Shown here: positions 14,567 to 24,988 of the stretch, piece after piece | Layout of the letters: each line of letters begins with the position of its first letter | How positions within the stretch are numbered: the stretch's first letter is position 1 | From: Opitutaceae bacterium | Lineage (GTDB): Bacteria; Verrucomicrobiota; Verrucomicrobiia; Opitutales; Opitutaceae | Reading direction: 5' to 3' | NCBI GenBank assembly: GCA_016795565.1 | Contig: JAEUGW010000026.1 | Span: 1-64,000 of the forward strand | DNA: 64,000 bases | Made by a program: the position numbers and the translations under genes | Notes under the pieces: generated by a model | What the model was told of the DNA's origin: nothing | The model's input: the letters and a program-made list of their open reading frames with translations, nothing else | Database searches by the model: none

Positions 14567-14642
14567 GAGGTGGCACCTGGCCTCCGGACAGGTTTTGCCC
14601 CGCTCCCGTTGCCAAACCCGCCCGGAGGTCGGGTTCCACCTC
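14567..14642. repeat. Composite inverted repeat between rsmE and the carboxypeptidase gene
   Basis: GAGGTGG (14567-14573) pairs with CCACCTC (14636-14642), and GGCCTCCGG pairs imperfectly with CCGGAGGTC inside. It occupies nearly the whole intergenic gap and may act as a bidirectional hairpin. Confidence 0.55.
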
Positions 14643-14653
14643 GCCTTTCTCCT

Positions 14654-17452
14654 ATGAAAATTGCTTCCCCTCGCCTGGCCTTGCTGGCCGCCACCTTGTT
14701 CCTCGCGCCGCTCGCGCTCGCCCTCACCTCGCCGCAGGAGCACTTCGGCTTCACCATGGGCGACGACTACCAGCTCGCTACCTACACGCAGACCGAGGCC
14801 TATTTCAAGAAGCTCACCGCCGAGTCCGACCGCCTGAAGCTCGTGGACATCGGCCCCACCGAGGAGGGCCGGCGCCAATACATGGTGATCTGCACCTCGC
14901 CCGCCAACCTCGCCAAACTCGGCCGCTACAAGGAAATCGCCGCCAAGCTCGCCCGCGCCGAGGGCGTGACCGAGGCCCAGGCCCGCGCCCTTGCCGCCGA
15001 GGGCAAGGCCGTCATCTGGATCGACGGCGGCCTCCACGCCACCGAGACGCTCGGCGTCACGCAGCTCATCGAGACGCTCTGGAGCTTCGCCAGCCGCACC
15101 GACCCCGAAACGCTCCGCATCCTCGACAACGTCATCATCCTCTTCACCCACGCCAACCCCGACGGCCAGGAGCTCATCAGCTCCTGGTATCTGCGCCGCC
15201 CCGACCCGGCCACGCGCATCGTGGACCGCGAGCCGCGCCTCTACCAGAAATACATCGGCCACGACAACAACCGCGACTTCATGATGACGAACATGAAGGA
15301 GTCCGCGAACATCGCGCGCCAGCTCTACCTCGAGTGGTTCCCCCAGATCGTTTACAACCACCACCAGACCGCGCCCGCGGGCACCGTCGTCGCCGGCCCG
15401 CCCTACCGCGACCCCTTCAACTATGTTTACGACCCGCTGATCATCACGTCGCTCGACGCCGTCGGCGCCGCCATGCACGGCCGCTGGATCGCCGAGGACA
15501 TGCCCGGCACCACCATGAAGCGCGGCTCCGTCTTCTCCACTTGGTGGAACGGCGGCCTGCGCACCACGGTTTATTTCCACAACATGATCGGCCTGCTCAC
15601 CGAGACCATCGGCAGCCCGACACCCATGCAGGTCCCGCTCGTGCCCGAGCGCCAGATCCCGTCCGGCGACCTGCCCTACCCCGTGCCGCCGCAGACCTGG
15701 CACTTCCGCCGCTCCGTGGACTACTCGCTCACGGCCAACTACGCCGTGCTCAACTACGCCGCCCGCAACCGCGACGAGCTGCTCTACAACATCTGGCAGA
15801 TGGGCCATAACGCCATCGCGCGCGGCAGCCGCGACCACTGGACGCTCTCGCCCAGGCGCGCCGCCGCCATGCGCACCGCCGCCACCCCGTCGGCCAAGGC
15901 CGCCGAGGGCGATGACGACTCCTACCGCTTCGCCAGCCAGAGCGGCACCGTGGTGCCCGCCAAGTTCTACGACGAGGCCCTCAAGCAGCCCGACCAGCGC
16001 GATCCGCGCGGCTACATCATCCCGCGCGACCAGGCGGACTTCCCGACCGCGGTGAAGTTCATCAACACGCTCGTGAAGTCCGGCATCGCCATCCACCGCG
16101 CCACCGCCGACTTCACCGTGGCGGGGAAAAACTACCCCGCGGGCTCCTACGTCGTGAAGACCGCGCAGGCCTTCCGCCCCTTCGTGCTCGATATGTTCGA
16201 GCCGCAGGACCATCCGAATGACTTCCTCTACGCCGGCGGCCCGCCGGTGGCGCCCTACGATTCCGCCGGCTGGACCATCGCCTACCAGATGGGCGTGAAG
16301 TTCGACCGCATCCTCGACGGCTTCGACGGCCCCTTCGAGCGCCTGCCCTACGGCCAGCTGCAAAATCCGCCCGCCGGCACGGTTGGCACCGGCACCGGCG
16401 GCTGGCTGATCAGCCATCGCGCCAACAACAGCTTCATCCTCCTCAACCGCCTGCTCAAGGCCGGCGCCGATGCCTACTGGCTCAAGACGCCGCCGGCCGG
16501 CCATCCCGGTTTCGGCGCGGGTTCACTCTACATCCCGGCCACCGCACAGGCGCAGCCCATCGTCACGCAGGCCGCGGCCGAGCTCGGGCTCGACGCCACC
16601 GCCGTCACGCTCAAGTCCGTCGGCGACGCCCTCAAGCTCGCCCCGATGCGCATCGCCCTCTGGGACCAATACGGCGGCTCCATGCCCTCCGGCTGGACCC
16701 GCTGGCTCTTCGAGCAGTTCGAGTTCCCCTTCGAGATCGTCTATCCGCAGCAGATCGATGCCGGCAACCTGCGCGCCAAATACGACGTGATCGTCTTCGT
16801 CACCGGCGCCATCCCGCTGCCGAAGTCCATGGGCGCCCCCAGCCCGCGCCTGAACGACTACTTCGTCAAGGTGCCCGCGGGCGCCGACCTGCCCGCCGCC
16901 TACCGCGGCTGGACCGGCAGCATCACCGAGGAGAAATCCATCCCGGCGCTGCGCGAGTTCGCCGCCCAGGGCGGCACCATCGTGACCATCGGCACCAGCA
17001 CCAACCTCGCGTATCACCTCGGCGTGCCCGTGCGCAACGCCCTCGTCGAGATGACCGCCCAGGGCCACGAGCGCCGGCTGCCGCGCGACAAGTTCTACGT
17101 CCCCGGCAGCATCCTGTCCGCCGCCGTCGATCCCGCGGCCCCGCTCGCGTGGGGCATGGAGGCCGCGGCCGATCTTTACTACGACAACAGCCCGGTCTTC
17201 AAACTCCAGCCCGGCGCCGTCGCCCGGGGCGTGAAGCCCGTCGCGTGGTTCGCCAGCGCCACGCCGATGCGCAGCGGCTGGGCCTGGGGCCAGTCCTACC
17301 TCGCCGACGGCATCGCCGCGCTCGAGGCGCCGGTCGGCCCCGGCAAGCTCTACCTGCTCGGGCCCGAGGTCGCCTTCCGCGCCGGCACCCACGGCACCTT
17401 CAAGCTCCTCTTCAACGGCCTCTACCTGAGCACGGCCAAGCCGGCGAACTGA
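14654..17452 (+). CDS. Secreted M14-family zinc carboxypeptidase
   Basis: The 932-aa protein has a signal peptide (MKIASPRLALLAATLFLAPL) and an M14 catalytic domain. Zinc ligands H and E sit in IDGGLHATETLG (HxxE), and the substrate-binding stretch NVIILFTHANPDGQEL follows. The third zinc histidine is probably in QIVYNHHQTAPAG. The C-terminal half (about 550-930) is an extra domain resembling the glutamine-amidotransferase-like module often attached to large M14 peptidases. It is probably periplasmic or exported and trims peptides or cell-wall material. ATG 14654 was chosen because the signal peptide starts there; upstream in-frame codons come from a repeat. Confidence 0.88.
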   Translation: MKIASPRLALLAATLFLAPLALALTSPQEHFGFTMGDDYQLATYTQTEAYFKKLTAESDRLKLVDIGPTEEGRRQYMVICTSPANLAKLGRYKEIAAKLARAEGVTEAQARALAAEGKAVIWIDGGLHATETLGVTQLIETLWSFASRTDPETLRILDNVIILFTHANPDGQELISSWYLRRPDPATRIVDREPRLYQKYIGHDNNRDFMMTNMKESANIARQLYLEWFPQIVYNHHQTAPAGTVVAGPPYRDPFNYVYDPLIITSLDAVGAAMHGRWIAEDMPGTTMKRGSVFSTWWNGGLRTTVYFHNMIGLLTETIGSPTPMQVPLVPERQIPSGDLPYPVPPQTWHFRRSVDYSLTANYAVLNYAARNRDELLYNIWQMGHNAIARGSRDHWTLSPRRAAAMRTAATPSAKAAEGDDDSYRFASQSGTVVPAKFYDEALKQPDQRDPRGYIIPRDQADFPTAVKFINTLVKSGIAIHRATADFTVAGKNYPAGSYVVKTAQAFRPFVLDMFEPQDHPNDFLYAGGPPVAPYDSAGWTIAYQMGVKFDRILDGFDGPFERLPYGQLQNPPAGTVGTGTGGWLISHRANNSFILLNRLLKAGADAYWLKTPPAGHPGFGAGSLYIPATAQAQPIVTQAAAELGLDATAVTLKSVGDALKLAPMRIALWDQYGGSMPSGWTRWLFEQFEFPFEIVYPQQIDAGNLRAKYDVIVFVTGAIPLPKSMGAPSPRLNDYFVKVPAGADLPAAYRGWTGSITEEKSIPALREFAAQGGTIVTIGTSTNLAYHLGVPVRNALVEMTAQGHERRLPRDKFYVPGSILSAAVDPAAPLAWGMEAAADLYYDNSPVFKLQPGAVARGVKPVAWFASATPMRSGWAWGQSYLADGIAALEAPVGPGKLYLLGPEVAFRAGTHGTFKLLFNGLYLSTAKPAN

Positions 17453-17455
17453 GGA

Positions 17456-17508
17456 TGTAGGGGCGTCGCTTGACGACGCCCGCGGGCGCCGTCAAGCGGC
17501 GCCCCTAC
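17456..17508. repeat. REP-like palindrome pair (TGTAGGGGCGTCG family)
   Basis: TGTAGGGGCGTCGCTTGACG begins the left palindrome and a mirrored GGCGCCGTCAAGCGGCGCC-CCTAC closes the right one. It lies between convergent genes and could serve as a terminator for both. Confidence 0.65.
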
Positions 17509-17517
17509 GTTCCGATC

Positions 17518-17973
17518 TCACTTTTTCCCCGCCAGATACTTCGTGACGTCGTCGCCCGACACCCGGCCGCCGGGGCCGGTGGCCTCGATGTCGGTGATCG
17601 TGGCGTGATTCAGCCCGGCTTCCTGCGCCATCTTGATGGCGCGGGGCGTCCATTGCAGGACCTTGCCCGGCGCGGCCGCGGCGGCGACGGCGGCAACCTT
17701 CACCTCCAAGTGCCTGAGACTCTCGTCGTCCGTCTCCATGCGCAGGAAGGGCTGGCCGGAGGTGATGGCCGCGCCGTTCTTCGCCATGATGGACAGCACG
17801 GTGCCATCGGCGGGCGACTCGAAATCAAAGGCCGACTTGTCACTCTCGAGCGCGGCGAGTTTCTGGCCCTTGGCGACTTTCGTGCCGGGCGCGACGGCGA
17901 GGTTGATGACGGTGAGCTCGCTCACCGTGGCGCCCATCGAGGGCACGGGCACGTCAATGATGAAGGTGGACAT
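17518..17973 (-). CDS. Orphan lipoyl domain plus E3-binding domain protein
   Basis: A 151-aa protein. Residues 1-78 form a biotinyl/lipoyl domain with the modified lysine in LESDKSAFDF. Residues about 105-150 form a peripheral subunit-binding domain (WTPRAIKMAQEAGLNHATIT, then DIEATGPGGRVSGDDVTKYL). In 2-oxoacid dehydrogenase E2 proteins these two domains precede a catalytic acyltransferase domain of about 230 aa, which is absent. It may carry a lipoyl group for, or scaffold, a dehydrogenase complex encoded elsewhere. ATG 17973 was chosen because the domain starts there. It is codirectional with kdsA, 88 bp downstream of it. Confidence 0.85.
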   Translation of the reverse strand: MSTFIIDVPVPSMGATVSELTVINLAVAPGTKVAKGQKLAALESDKSAFDFESPADGTVLSIMAKNGAAITSGQPFLRMETDDESLRHLEVKVAAVAAAAAPGKVLQWTPRAIKMAQEAGLNHATITDIEATGPGGRVSGDDVTKYLAGKK

Positions 17974-18061
17974 GGGGGAATGCTGGGTTGCCCGCCACGA
18001 TGCGCAGGCGGGCGGCGCGGTCAATTCGGGAGGCTGCCTCTTCCGGCGTATTTGCGGGCGC

Positions 18062-18853
18062 TCAGCGGACCGCCTTCCACACCGCGACGCACGAGTCAAT
18101 CAGCGCCGGCAGCTCCGCCGTCGGGATCTGGTTCGGGCCGTCGGAAATCGCCTTCTCGGGATTCGGGTGCGTCTCGATGAAGAGGCCGTCCGCGCCGGCG
18201 GCGAGGGCCGCGCGCGCCAGCGGCGGCACAAACTCGCGCCGTCCGCCCGTCTTGCCGCCCGCGGCGCCGGGCTGCTGCACGCTGTGCGTGGCGTCGAAGA
18301 TCGCGGGGGCGCCAAGCGCCTTCATCTGGGCGAAGGAGCGCATGTCCACGACCAGGTTCTGATAGCCGAAGGTCGTGCCGCGCTCGGTCTGCCAGATTTC
18401 CTTCGCCTTCCCCTGCTTCAGCTTGCTGACGACAAACTCCATCTCCTGCGGCGAGAGGAACTGGCCCTTCTTCACGTTGACGACACGGCCCGTCGCGGCG
18501 GCGGCGAGCAGCAGGTCGGTCTGGCGGCAGAGAAAGGCCGGGATCTGCAGCACATCGCACACCTCGGCGACCGCGGCGGCCTGCTGGCGCTCGTGGAAAT
18601 CGGTGACGACCGGGAAGCCGTAGTCCTGCTTCATCAGCGCGAGCAGCGCCAGGCCCTCCTGCATGCCCGGGCCGCGGTCGCCGCCGAGCGACGTGCGGTT
18701 GGCCTTGTCGAACGAGCCCTTGAAAACGATGGTCAGCTCCGGGTGCTTCCGGCCGATTTTCACCAGCGTCTCGGCTGCGGCGCGGCAGACCCGCTCGTTT
18801 TCCAGCGAGCAGGGGCCGGCGAGGAGGAGGAGCTTCTTCGGGTTGAAGATCAT
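18062..18853 (-). CDS. kdsA: 3-deoxy-8-phosphooctulonate (KDO-8-P) synthase
   Basis: A 263-aa class I aldolase-like enzyme that condenses phosphoenolpyruvate with arabinose-5-phosphate to KDO-8-phosphate for lipopolysaccharide inner core. Recognised by [10 protein letters not shown] at the start, [44 protein letters not shown] and [20 protein letters not shown]. It is slightly shorter than E. coli KdsA (284 aa) but has all motifs. It follows pyrG on the same strand, the common pyrG-kdsA linkage, with an inverted repeat between them. Its presence implies a Gram-negative outer membrane with LPS. Confidence 0.96.
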   Translation of the reverse strand: MIFNPKKLLLLAGPCSLENERVCRAAAETLVKIGRKHPELTIVFKGSFDKANRTSLGGDRGPGMQEGLALLALMKQDYGFPVVTDFHERQQAAAVAEVCDVLQIPAFLCRQTDLLLAAAATGRVVNVKKGQFLSPQEMEFVVSKLKQGKAKEIWQTERGTTFGYQNLVVDMRSFAQMKALGAPAIFDATHSVQQPGAAGGKTGGRREFVPPLARAALAAGADGLFIETHPNPEKAISDGPNQIPTAELPALIDSCVAVWKAVR

Positions 18854-18868
18854 GGGGCGATTTATTCA

Positions 18869-18921
18869 GAAGCCAAAAAACCAGGAAGCGCGTTTGATTA
18901 TCTTCCTGGGTTCCTGGCTTC
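18869..18921. repeat. Imperfect inverted repeat between pyrG and kdsA
   Basis: GAAGCC-AAAAAACCAGGAAG (from 18869) pairs with CTTCCTGGGTTCCTGGCTTC (ending 18921). It fills most of the pyrG-kdsA gap. A hairpin here could attenuate transcription, or it is one more dispersed repeat. Confidence 0.5.
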
Positions 18922-18932
18922 AGAATTCAAAA

Positions 18933-21059
<2,127 letters not shown>

Positions 21060-21130
21060 TCATTCGTCAGCGTTCATTGGTCATCGTCGGACGGTGGCCA
21101 GATATGACAACTGACCAGTGACCCTGACCA

Positions 21131-22132
21131 ATGACCCATAACTCCTCCTTCGAACTCATCGGCATCGGCAATCCCATCATGGACCTGCTCGCGCACGTCC
21201 CTGAATCCTTCCTCACGGCCCACGTCGCCGGCGACAAGGGCGGCATGGTCCTCGTGGACGACACCGACATCGAGTCCCTCGTCGCCCAGCTCGGCACCGG
21301 CTACGCCATGACCCCCGGCGGCTCCGCCGCCAACGCCGTGCTCGGCGCCACCCGGCTCGGCCTGCGGACCACCTTCCTCGGCAAGATCGGCGGCGATGTC
21401 ACCGCCCGCGACTACCGCGCCAACTTCACTGCCGCCGGCGGCGACGGCTCCCGCTTCAAGCACACCGCGATGCCCAACGGCCGCTGCCTGTCCATGGTCA
21501 CCCCCGACGGCCAGCGCACCATGCGCACCCACCTCGGCGCCGCCATGACACTCAGCCCCGACGAGGTCACCGTCGCGGACTTCGCCGGCGCGAGACACGC
21601 GCACATCGAGGGCTACCTGATGTTCAACCCCGCGCTCGCCGAGAAGGTCGCCGCCACCGCGCGCGCCGCCGGCTGCACCATCAGCCTCGAGCTCTCCTCC
21701 TTCGAGGTCGTCAACATCGCCCGCGACTGGATCCTCGCCCAGCTCCAACAGGGCGTGCAGGTCGTCTTCGCCAACGAGGACGAGGCCCGCGCGCTCTTCC
21801 AGAAGGACGCCTCCTACGACGCCTACGCCCGCAAGCTCGCCGGCTACGGCGGCATCGCCTGCGTGAAGATCGGCAAGGACGGCGCGTGGGTGGCCAAGGG
21901 CTCCGAACTCCACCGCATCGCCCCCGTCAAGGTGGACCGCGTCGTTGACACCACCGGCGCCGGCGACGCCTGGGCCGGCGGCTTCCTTTACGGCTACCTG
22001 CGCGGCATGTCGCTCGCCGGAGCCGGCACCCTCGGCTCCGCCCTCGGCGCGGAATGCGTGCAGCACCTCGGCCCCGCCATCCCCGATGTCCTCTGGCCGC
22101 GGCTCCGCGCCCTCGCCCAGTCGCTAAAGTAG
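21131..22132 (+). CDS. PfkB-family sugar/adenosine kinase
   Basis: A 333-aa ribokinase-fold enzyme that phosphorylates a sugar or nucleoside with ATP. The N-terminal signature GGSAANAVLGATRLGL and the C-terminal signature VDTTGAGDAWAGGFLYG, with catalytic Asp in GAGD, are both intact. LMFNPALAEKV and FANEDEARALF are typical of the adenosine-kinase-like subgroup. The exact substrate cannot be told from sequence; adenosine or fructose are the likeliest. Upstream is a stretch built from TGACCAATGACC-like units. Confidence 0.92.
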   Translation: MTHNSSFELIGIGNPIMDLLAHVPESFLTAHVAGDKGGMVLVDDTDIESLVAQLGTGYAMTPGGSAANAVLGATRLGLRTTFLGKIGGDVTARDYRANFTAAGGDGSRFKHTAMPNGRCLSMVTPDGQRTMRTHLGAAMTLSPDEVTVADFAGARHAHIEGYLMFNPALAEKVAATARAAGCTISLELSSFEVVNIARDWILAQLQQGVQVVFANEDEARALFQKDASYDAYARKLAGYGGIACVKIGKDGAWVAKGSELHRIAPVKVDRVVDTTGAGDAWAGGFLYGYLRGMSLAGAGTLGSALGAECVQHLGPAIPDVLWPRLRALAQSLK

Positions 22133-22211
22133 GGTGAATCCCCGCCCGCCGCAATCTGGCGGCTTGCGGGAAACTTCGGCGGCGGCGAGTGTCTCATCGG
22201 AGCCCCCCACG

Positions 22212-22730
22212 ATGAAACCCGCCGGCTTTCCCCTGCTCATCCTCGCCGTGGCGGGAACACTCGCGGCCCAGGAACCGGCCAGGACCTCCGCGCGCCTCGC
22301 GCAGGAAATCAAGGCGGCGCTGCCCAGATACGAACCGCCGCCACCCCCGGTTCTCGACCAACCCAAGGCTCTCCCGGCCGACCCCGACATCCTCGTCCTG
22401 CCCAAGGTCACGGTGAAGGAATACCGCCCGCCCACCCACGACCCGGATGCCTGGCTGACCAACAAGGCCGTCGGTCAAAAAGCCATGGCCGCCTACAAAC
22501 AATCCATGACGGATCTCGAGTGGGCGTTGAACAGCTGGTTCATCCCGCTCGTCACTCCTCCGGCCTCGGCCCGCGCGCGCTCCGCCTATCGCACCAATAA
22601 ATTCGGCAACGAGGTCATCCGCCTCGGGTCGCTGATGGATCGCATCTCGGCCGAAGACCCCAAAGCCGCGGCGGAACTCAGGCAGGAATTGAAGAACCTC
22701 GTCGAGGGGCGCCACGCCGGCAGCAAGTGA
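22212..22730 (+). CDS. Secreted protein with LPKVTVK motif, paralogue A
   Basis: A 172-aa exported protein with a signal peptide (MKPAGFPLLILAVAGTLAAQ). The mature part begins with a proline-rich segment, then DPDILVLPKVTVKEYRPP and a helical C-terminus (LEWALNSWFIPLVTPPASAR onward, to RLGSLMDRISAEDPKAAAEL). It is paralogous to the next gene: both have PDxLxLPKxTVK, an L(E/D)xxLNS segment, a R-A-R box and a helical tail. The function is unknown. Codons upstream of 22212 come from a palindromic stretch. Confidence 0.7.
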   Translation: MKPAGFPLLILAVAGTLAAQEPARTSARLAQEIKAALPRYEPPPPPVLDQPKALPADPDILVLPKVTVKEYRPPTHDPDAWLTNKAVGQKAMAAYKQSMTDLEWALNSWFIPLVTPPASARARSAYRTNKFGNEVIRLGSLMDRISAEDPKAAAELRQELKNLVEGRHAGSK

Positions 22731-22790
22731 CCCGAAAATAGTGTCGGCATCCGGGAAACTTCGCCGCTACCTTCTGTCCAACTCCCTACC

Positions 22791-23363
22791 ATGAAACCCT
22801 CCGCTCTCGCCCTGGCCCTGTTGGCGGTTGTTTCTGCCGCCGCCCAGACGCCGCCACCCGCACCCGCGCCGACCCCGGCCGCGATTCCGCTCTCGGCCGA
22901 GGCCGCGCAGCAGTTGGACGCCGCGCTGCCCAAGCCGGTTCCCGCCCGGCCGACCGCCGCCGCCCTCGCGGATATCCGGCAGCAATCCATTGACCGCGCC
23001 CCCGCCAGCCAGCTCGGCTCGGCCAGCACGCCCGCCGACCCCGAGGTGCTCGAGCTGCCCAAGATGACCGTGAAGCAGCAGCCGCGCCCCCGTCCGCGCC
23101 TGAACGCCACCGACACCCAGGCCGTCATGCTCGGCCCCAAGGCCTTCAATCTCGAGCTCGCGAAGAAAATGACGACCGGCCTGGACCGCGGGCTCAACTC
23201 GTTCAGCCTCGGCGGCCAGTCCGCCGCCGAGCGCGCCCGCGAGGACTACAATCTCGCCCGGAAGCGCCAGTTCATGGACGACGTGCTGACCATCGCCAAG
23301 GCCGCCGAGCAGACCGACCCGGCCAACGCCCAGGCCCTGCGCGCCGCCGCCGCCAAGCCGTAG
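22791..23363 (+). CDS. Secreted protein with LPKMTVK motif, paralogue B
   Basis: A 190-aa exported protein with signal peptide MKPSALALALLAVVSAAAQ and a Pro/Ala-rich linker. The shared motif is DPEVLELPKMTVKQQPRP, followed by KKMTTGLDRGLNSFSLGGQS, AERAREDY and a helical tail. It lies 60 bp after its paralogue in the same direction, so the pair probably arose by tandem duplication and is cotranscribed. The LPK-x-TVK stretch occurs in many exported proteins of Opitutaceae-like bacteria and could be a recognition or anchoring element (inference). Confidence 0.7.
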   Translation: MKPSALALALLAVVSAAAQTPPPAPAPTPAAIPLSAEAAQQLDAALPKPVPARPTAAALADIRQQSIDRAPASQLGSASTPADPEVLELPKMTVKQQPRPRPRLNATDTQAVMLGPKAFNLELAKKMTTGLDRGLNSFSLGGQSAAERAREDYNLARKRQFMDDVLTIAKAAEQTDPANAQALRAAAAKP

Positions 23364-23460
23364 GCCGGTTCGGTTATATGCTTGTGGGCGGGGTTCCTTC
23401 ACCCCGCTTTCTGGTTCTTCGCTACTTTCAGTGGTGGCCCATCTCCCCTGAAGCTTTGGA

Positions 23461-23662
23461 ACCACTGATGAGTTTCGCCAAGGGGCGAAACTTTCGGAAT
23501 CCCCCTCCGGCTAATCGCCTCCGGGATTAGGTTTCAGGGAGTCCGCTGATCGCGGACCGGGAAGAACAGCCTGCGATGAGCAGGCCCCCAACCCAATTGG
23601 CGGCGACGATGAGTCGCCGCACATCTCCAAGGATTCATCCGTTGATGAATCCCATCAGTGGT
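23461..23662. repeat. Multi-hairpin array closed by a 10-bp outer stem
   Basis: ACCACTGATG (23461-23470) pairs with CATCAGTGGT (23653-23662). Inside, in order: GTTTCGCC/GGCGAAAC (23472-23491), CTAATC/GATTAG (23511-23530), GTCCGC/GCGGAC (23541-23557), GCCTGC-GATGA-GCAGGC (23569-23585), GCGGCGAC-GATGA-GTCGCCGC (23600-23620) and GGATTCATC-CGTT-GATGAATCC (23631-23652). There is no open frame. It could be a structured RNA or a nested repeat. Confidence 0.65.
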
Positions 23663-23689
23663 AACAACTCCGGGGCGGGGAGATCACAA

Positions 23690-23706
23690 CATGGGCTTTA
23701 CCCATG
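23690..23706. repeat. Hairpin upstream of birA
   Basis: CATGGG-CTTTA-CCCATG. It overlaps the most upstream ATG (23704) that could start birA, which argues for the later GTG start. Confidence 0.45.
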
Positions 23707-23841
23707 GAGAACAGCGAGGAACCCGCTTTCTTTGCCACCGTGAGCCACCCCTCGCGGTGTGAGGGCACCCCGTCCGCAGGTCTTGTCACTCCCGCGCACT
23801 TGAGCGTTGAGAGTTCGGCGGGGAGCGTTGAACGTCCGCCC

Positions 23842-24843
23842 GTGCCCCCCACCGAAGTCACCATCCTCCGCCAATTCCTCGCCGCCGGGCCGGACACGGT
23901 TTCGGGGGCCCGGTTGGCGAAGCAGCTCGGCCTCTCGCGCGTCGCCATCTGGATGCAGCTCCAGAAGCTGATCCGGCAGGGCTTTGTCTTTGAGGCGCTC
24001 CACAGCCGGGGCTACCGGATGACCAAGACCCCGGACACGCTGCACCCCGCGCTGGTGCAGGCCCACCTGAATGGCCGCCTGCGCCCCTCGCACCTCGTCT
24101 GCCTCGCCACCGTGGACAGCACCAACAGCGAGGCCGAGCGCCTCCTCGCCGCCGGCGCCGCCGTCCCGCTCGTCATCCTCGCCGGCGCCCAGACCCAGGG
24201 CCGCGGCCGCCGCGGCCGCGTCTGGCACAGCCCGCCGGCCGGCAATCTCTACAGCACCTTCGTCTTCCGCCCCCGGCTCGAGCCCGCCCGCCTCCACGAC
24301 TTCACCCTCTGGATGGGCCTGAACATCTGCGAACTCGTCGCCAACTTCGCCAAGCTTGAGCCCGGCCTCAAGTGGCCCAACGACCTCCACGTGCAAGGCC
24401 GCAAGGCGGGCGGCATGCTCACCGAGGCCCGCGTGGACGCCGACCAGATCCGCGACCTCGTCTTCGGCCTCGGCCTCAACCTGAACGGCCGCGGCGCCGA
24501 CCTCCCGCGCGAGCTGCAAAAGACCGCCATCTCGCTCGCCGACGCCACCGGCGCGCCGCTCGACCTCAACCGCTTCGCCGCCGCGCTCATCGGCCGCGTC
24601 CTTTCCGCCTACGACCAGTTCCTCGCGGGCACCTACCGCGACAAGTTCGCCGAGCTGTGGCAGCGCTACGACGTCCTCCGCGGCCGCGCCGTGAGCGTCA
24701 CCCAGGGCACCCGCACGGTCGCCGGCACCGCCACCGGCATCGACAACGAGGGCTCGCTCATCATCCGCCTCCCTTCCGGCCGCTCGGAACGCTTCCGCGC
24801 CGGCGAGGTCACCTTATCCCGCGAAGCCGCCCCGGCGGTCTGA
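23842..24843 (+). CDS. birA: Biotin-[acetyl-CoA-carboxylase] ligase with HTH repressor domain
   Basis: A 333-aa protein from GTG 23842. The N-terminal winged HTH (ARLAKQLGLSRVAIWMQLQK) is a biotin-operon repressor domain. The catalytic domain has VDSTNSEAERLL, the GRGRRGR-W loop that holds biotinyl-5'-AMP, LKWPNDLHVQGRKAGGML and a C-terminal SH3-like domain (RGRAVSVTQGTRTVAGTATG). It attaches biotin to acetyl-CoA carboxylase. An ATG at 23704 would add 46 residues, but they are encoded by repeat-like GAGCGTTGA units and the hairpin region, and E. coli BirA is 321 aa, so the GTG start is preferred. Confidence 0.92.
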   Translation: MPPTEVTILRQFLAAGPDTVSGARLAKQLGLSRVAIWMQLQKLIRQGFVFEALHSRGYRMTKTPDTLHPALVQAHLNGRLRPSHLVCLATVDSTNSEAERLLAAGAAVPLVILAGAQTQGRGRRGRVWHSPPAGNLYSTFVFRPRLEPARLHDFTLWMGLNICELVANFAKLEPGLKWPNDLHVQGRKAGGMLTEARVDADQIRDLVFGLGLNLNGRGADLPRELQKTAISLADATGAPLDLNRFAAALIGRVLSAYDQFLAGTYRDKFAELWQRYDVLRGRAVSVTQGTRTVAGTATGIDNEGSLIIRLPSGRSERFRAGEVTLSREAAPAV

Positions 24844-24845
24844 CC

Positions 24846-24907
24846 TGTAGCGGCGGTCTATGACCGCCGATCCGCCTTGCAACCCGGCGATCATAGACCG
24901 CCGCTAC
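24846..24907. repeat. REP-like palindrome, TGTAGCGGCGGTC family, copy 1
   Basis: Left TGTAGCGGCGGTCTATGACC and right mirror ending CCGCCGCTAC form a long hairpin after birA. The same family recurs at 44459-44529, 46269-46339 and 50678-50748. Confidence 0.8.
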
Positions 24908-24988
24908 CGCCCTTCAAACCGCTCCACCACTCCCTGACAGCCGAAGCTTGCCCGCGGGGCCCAATCCCCGTGTAAATATCCCCGCGGC

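Noticed and set aside
13676-16504. Very long minus-strand frame opposite rsmE and the carboxypeptidase gene
   Set aside because: Long antisense frames are expected in high-GC DNA; the product is Gly/Val/Ala/Arg-rich with no motif, while both plus-strand genes are unmistakable.
23364-23703. CRISPR array in the multi-hairpin region
   Set aside because: There are no direct repeats of constant length with unique spacers; the structure consists of different inverted repeats.
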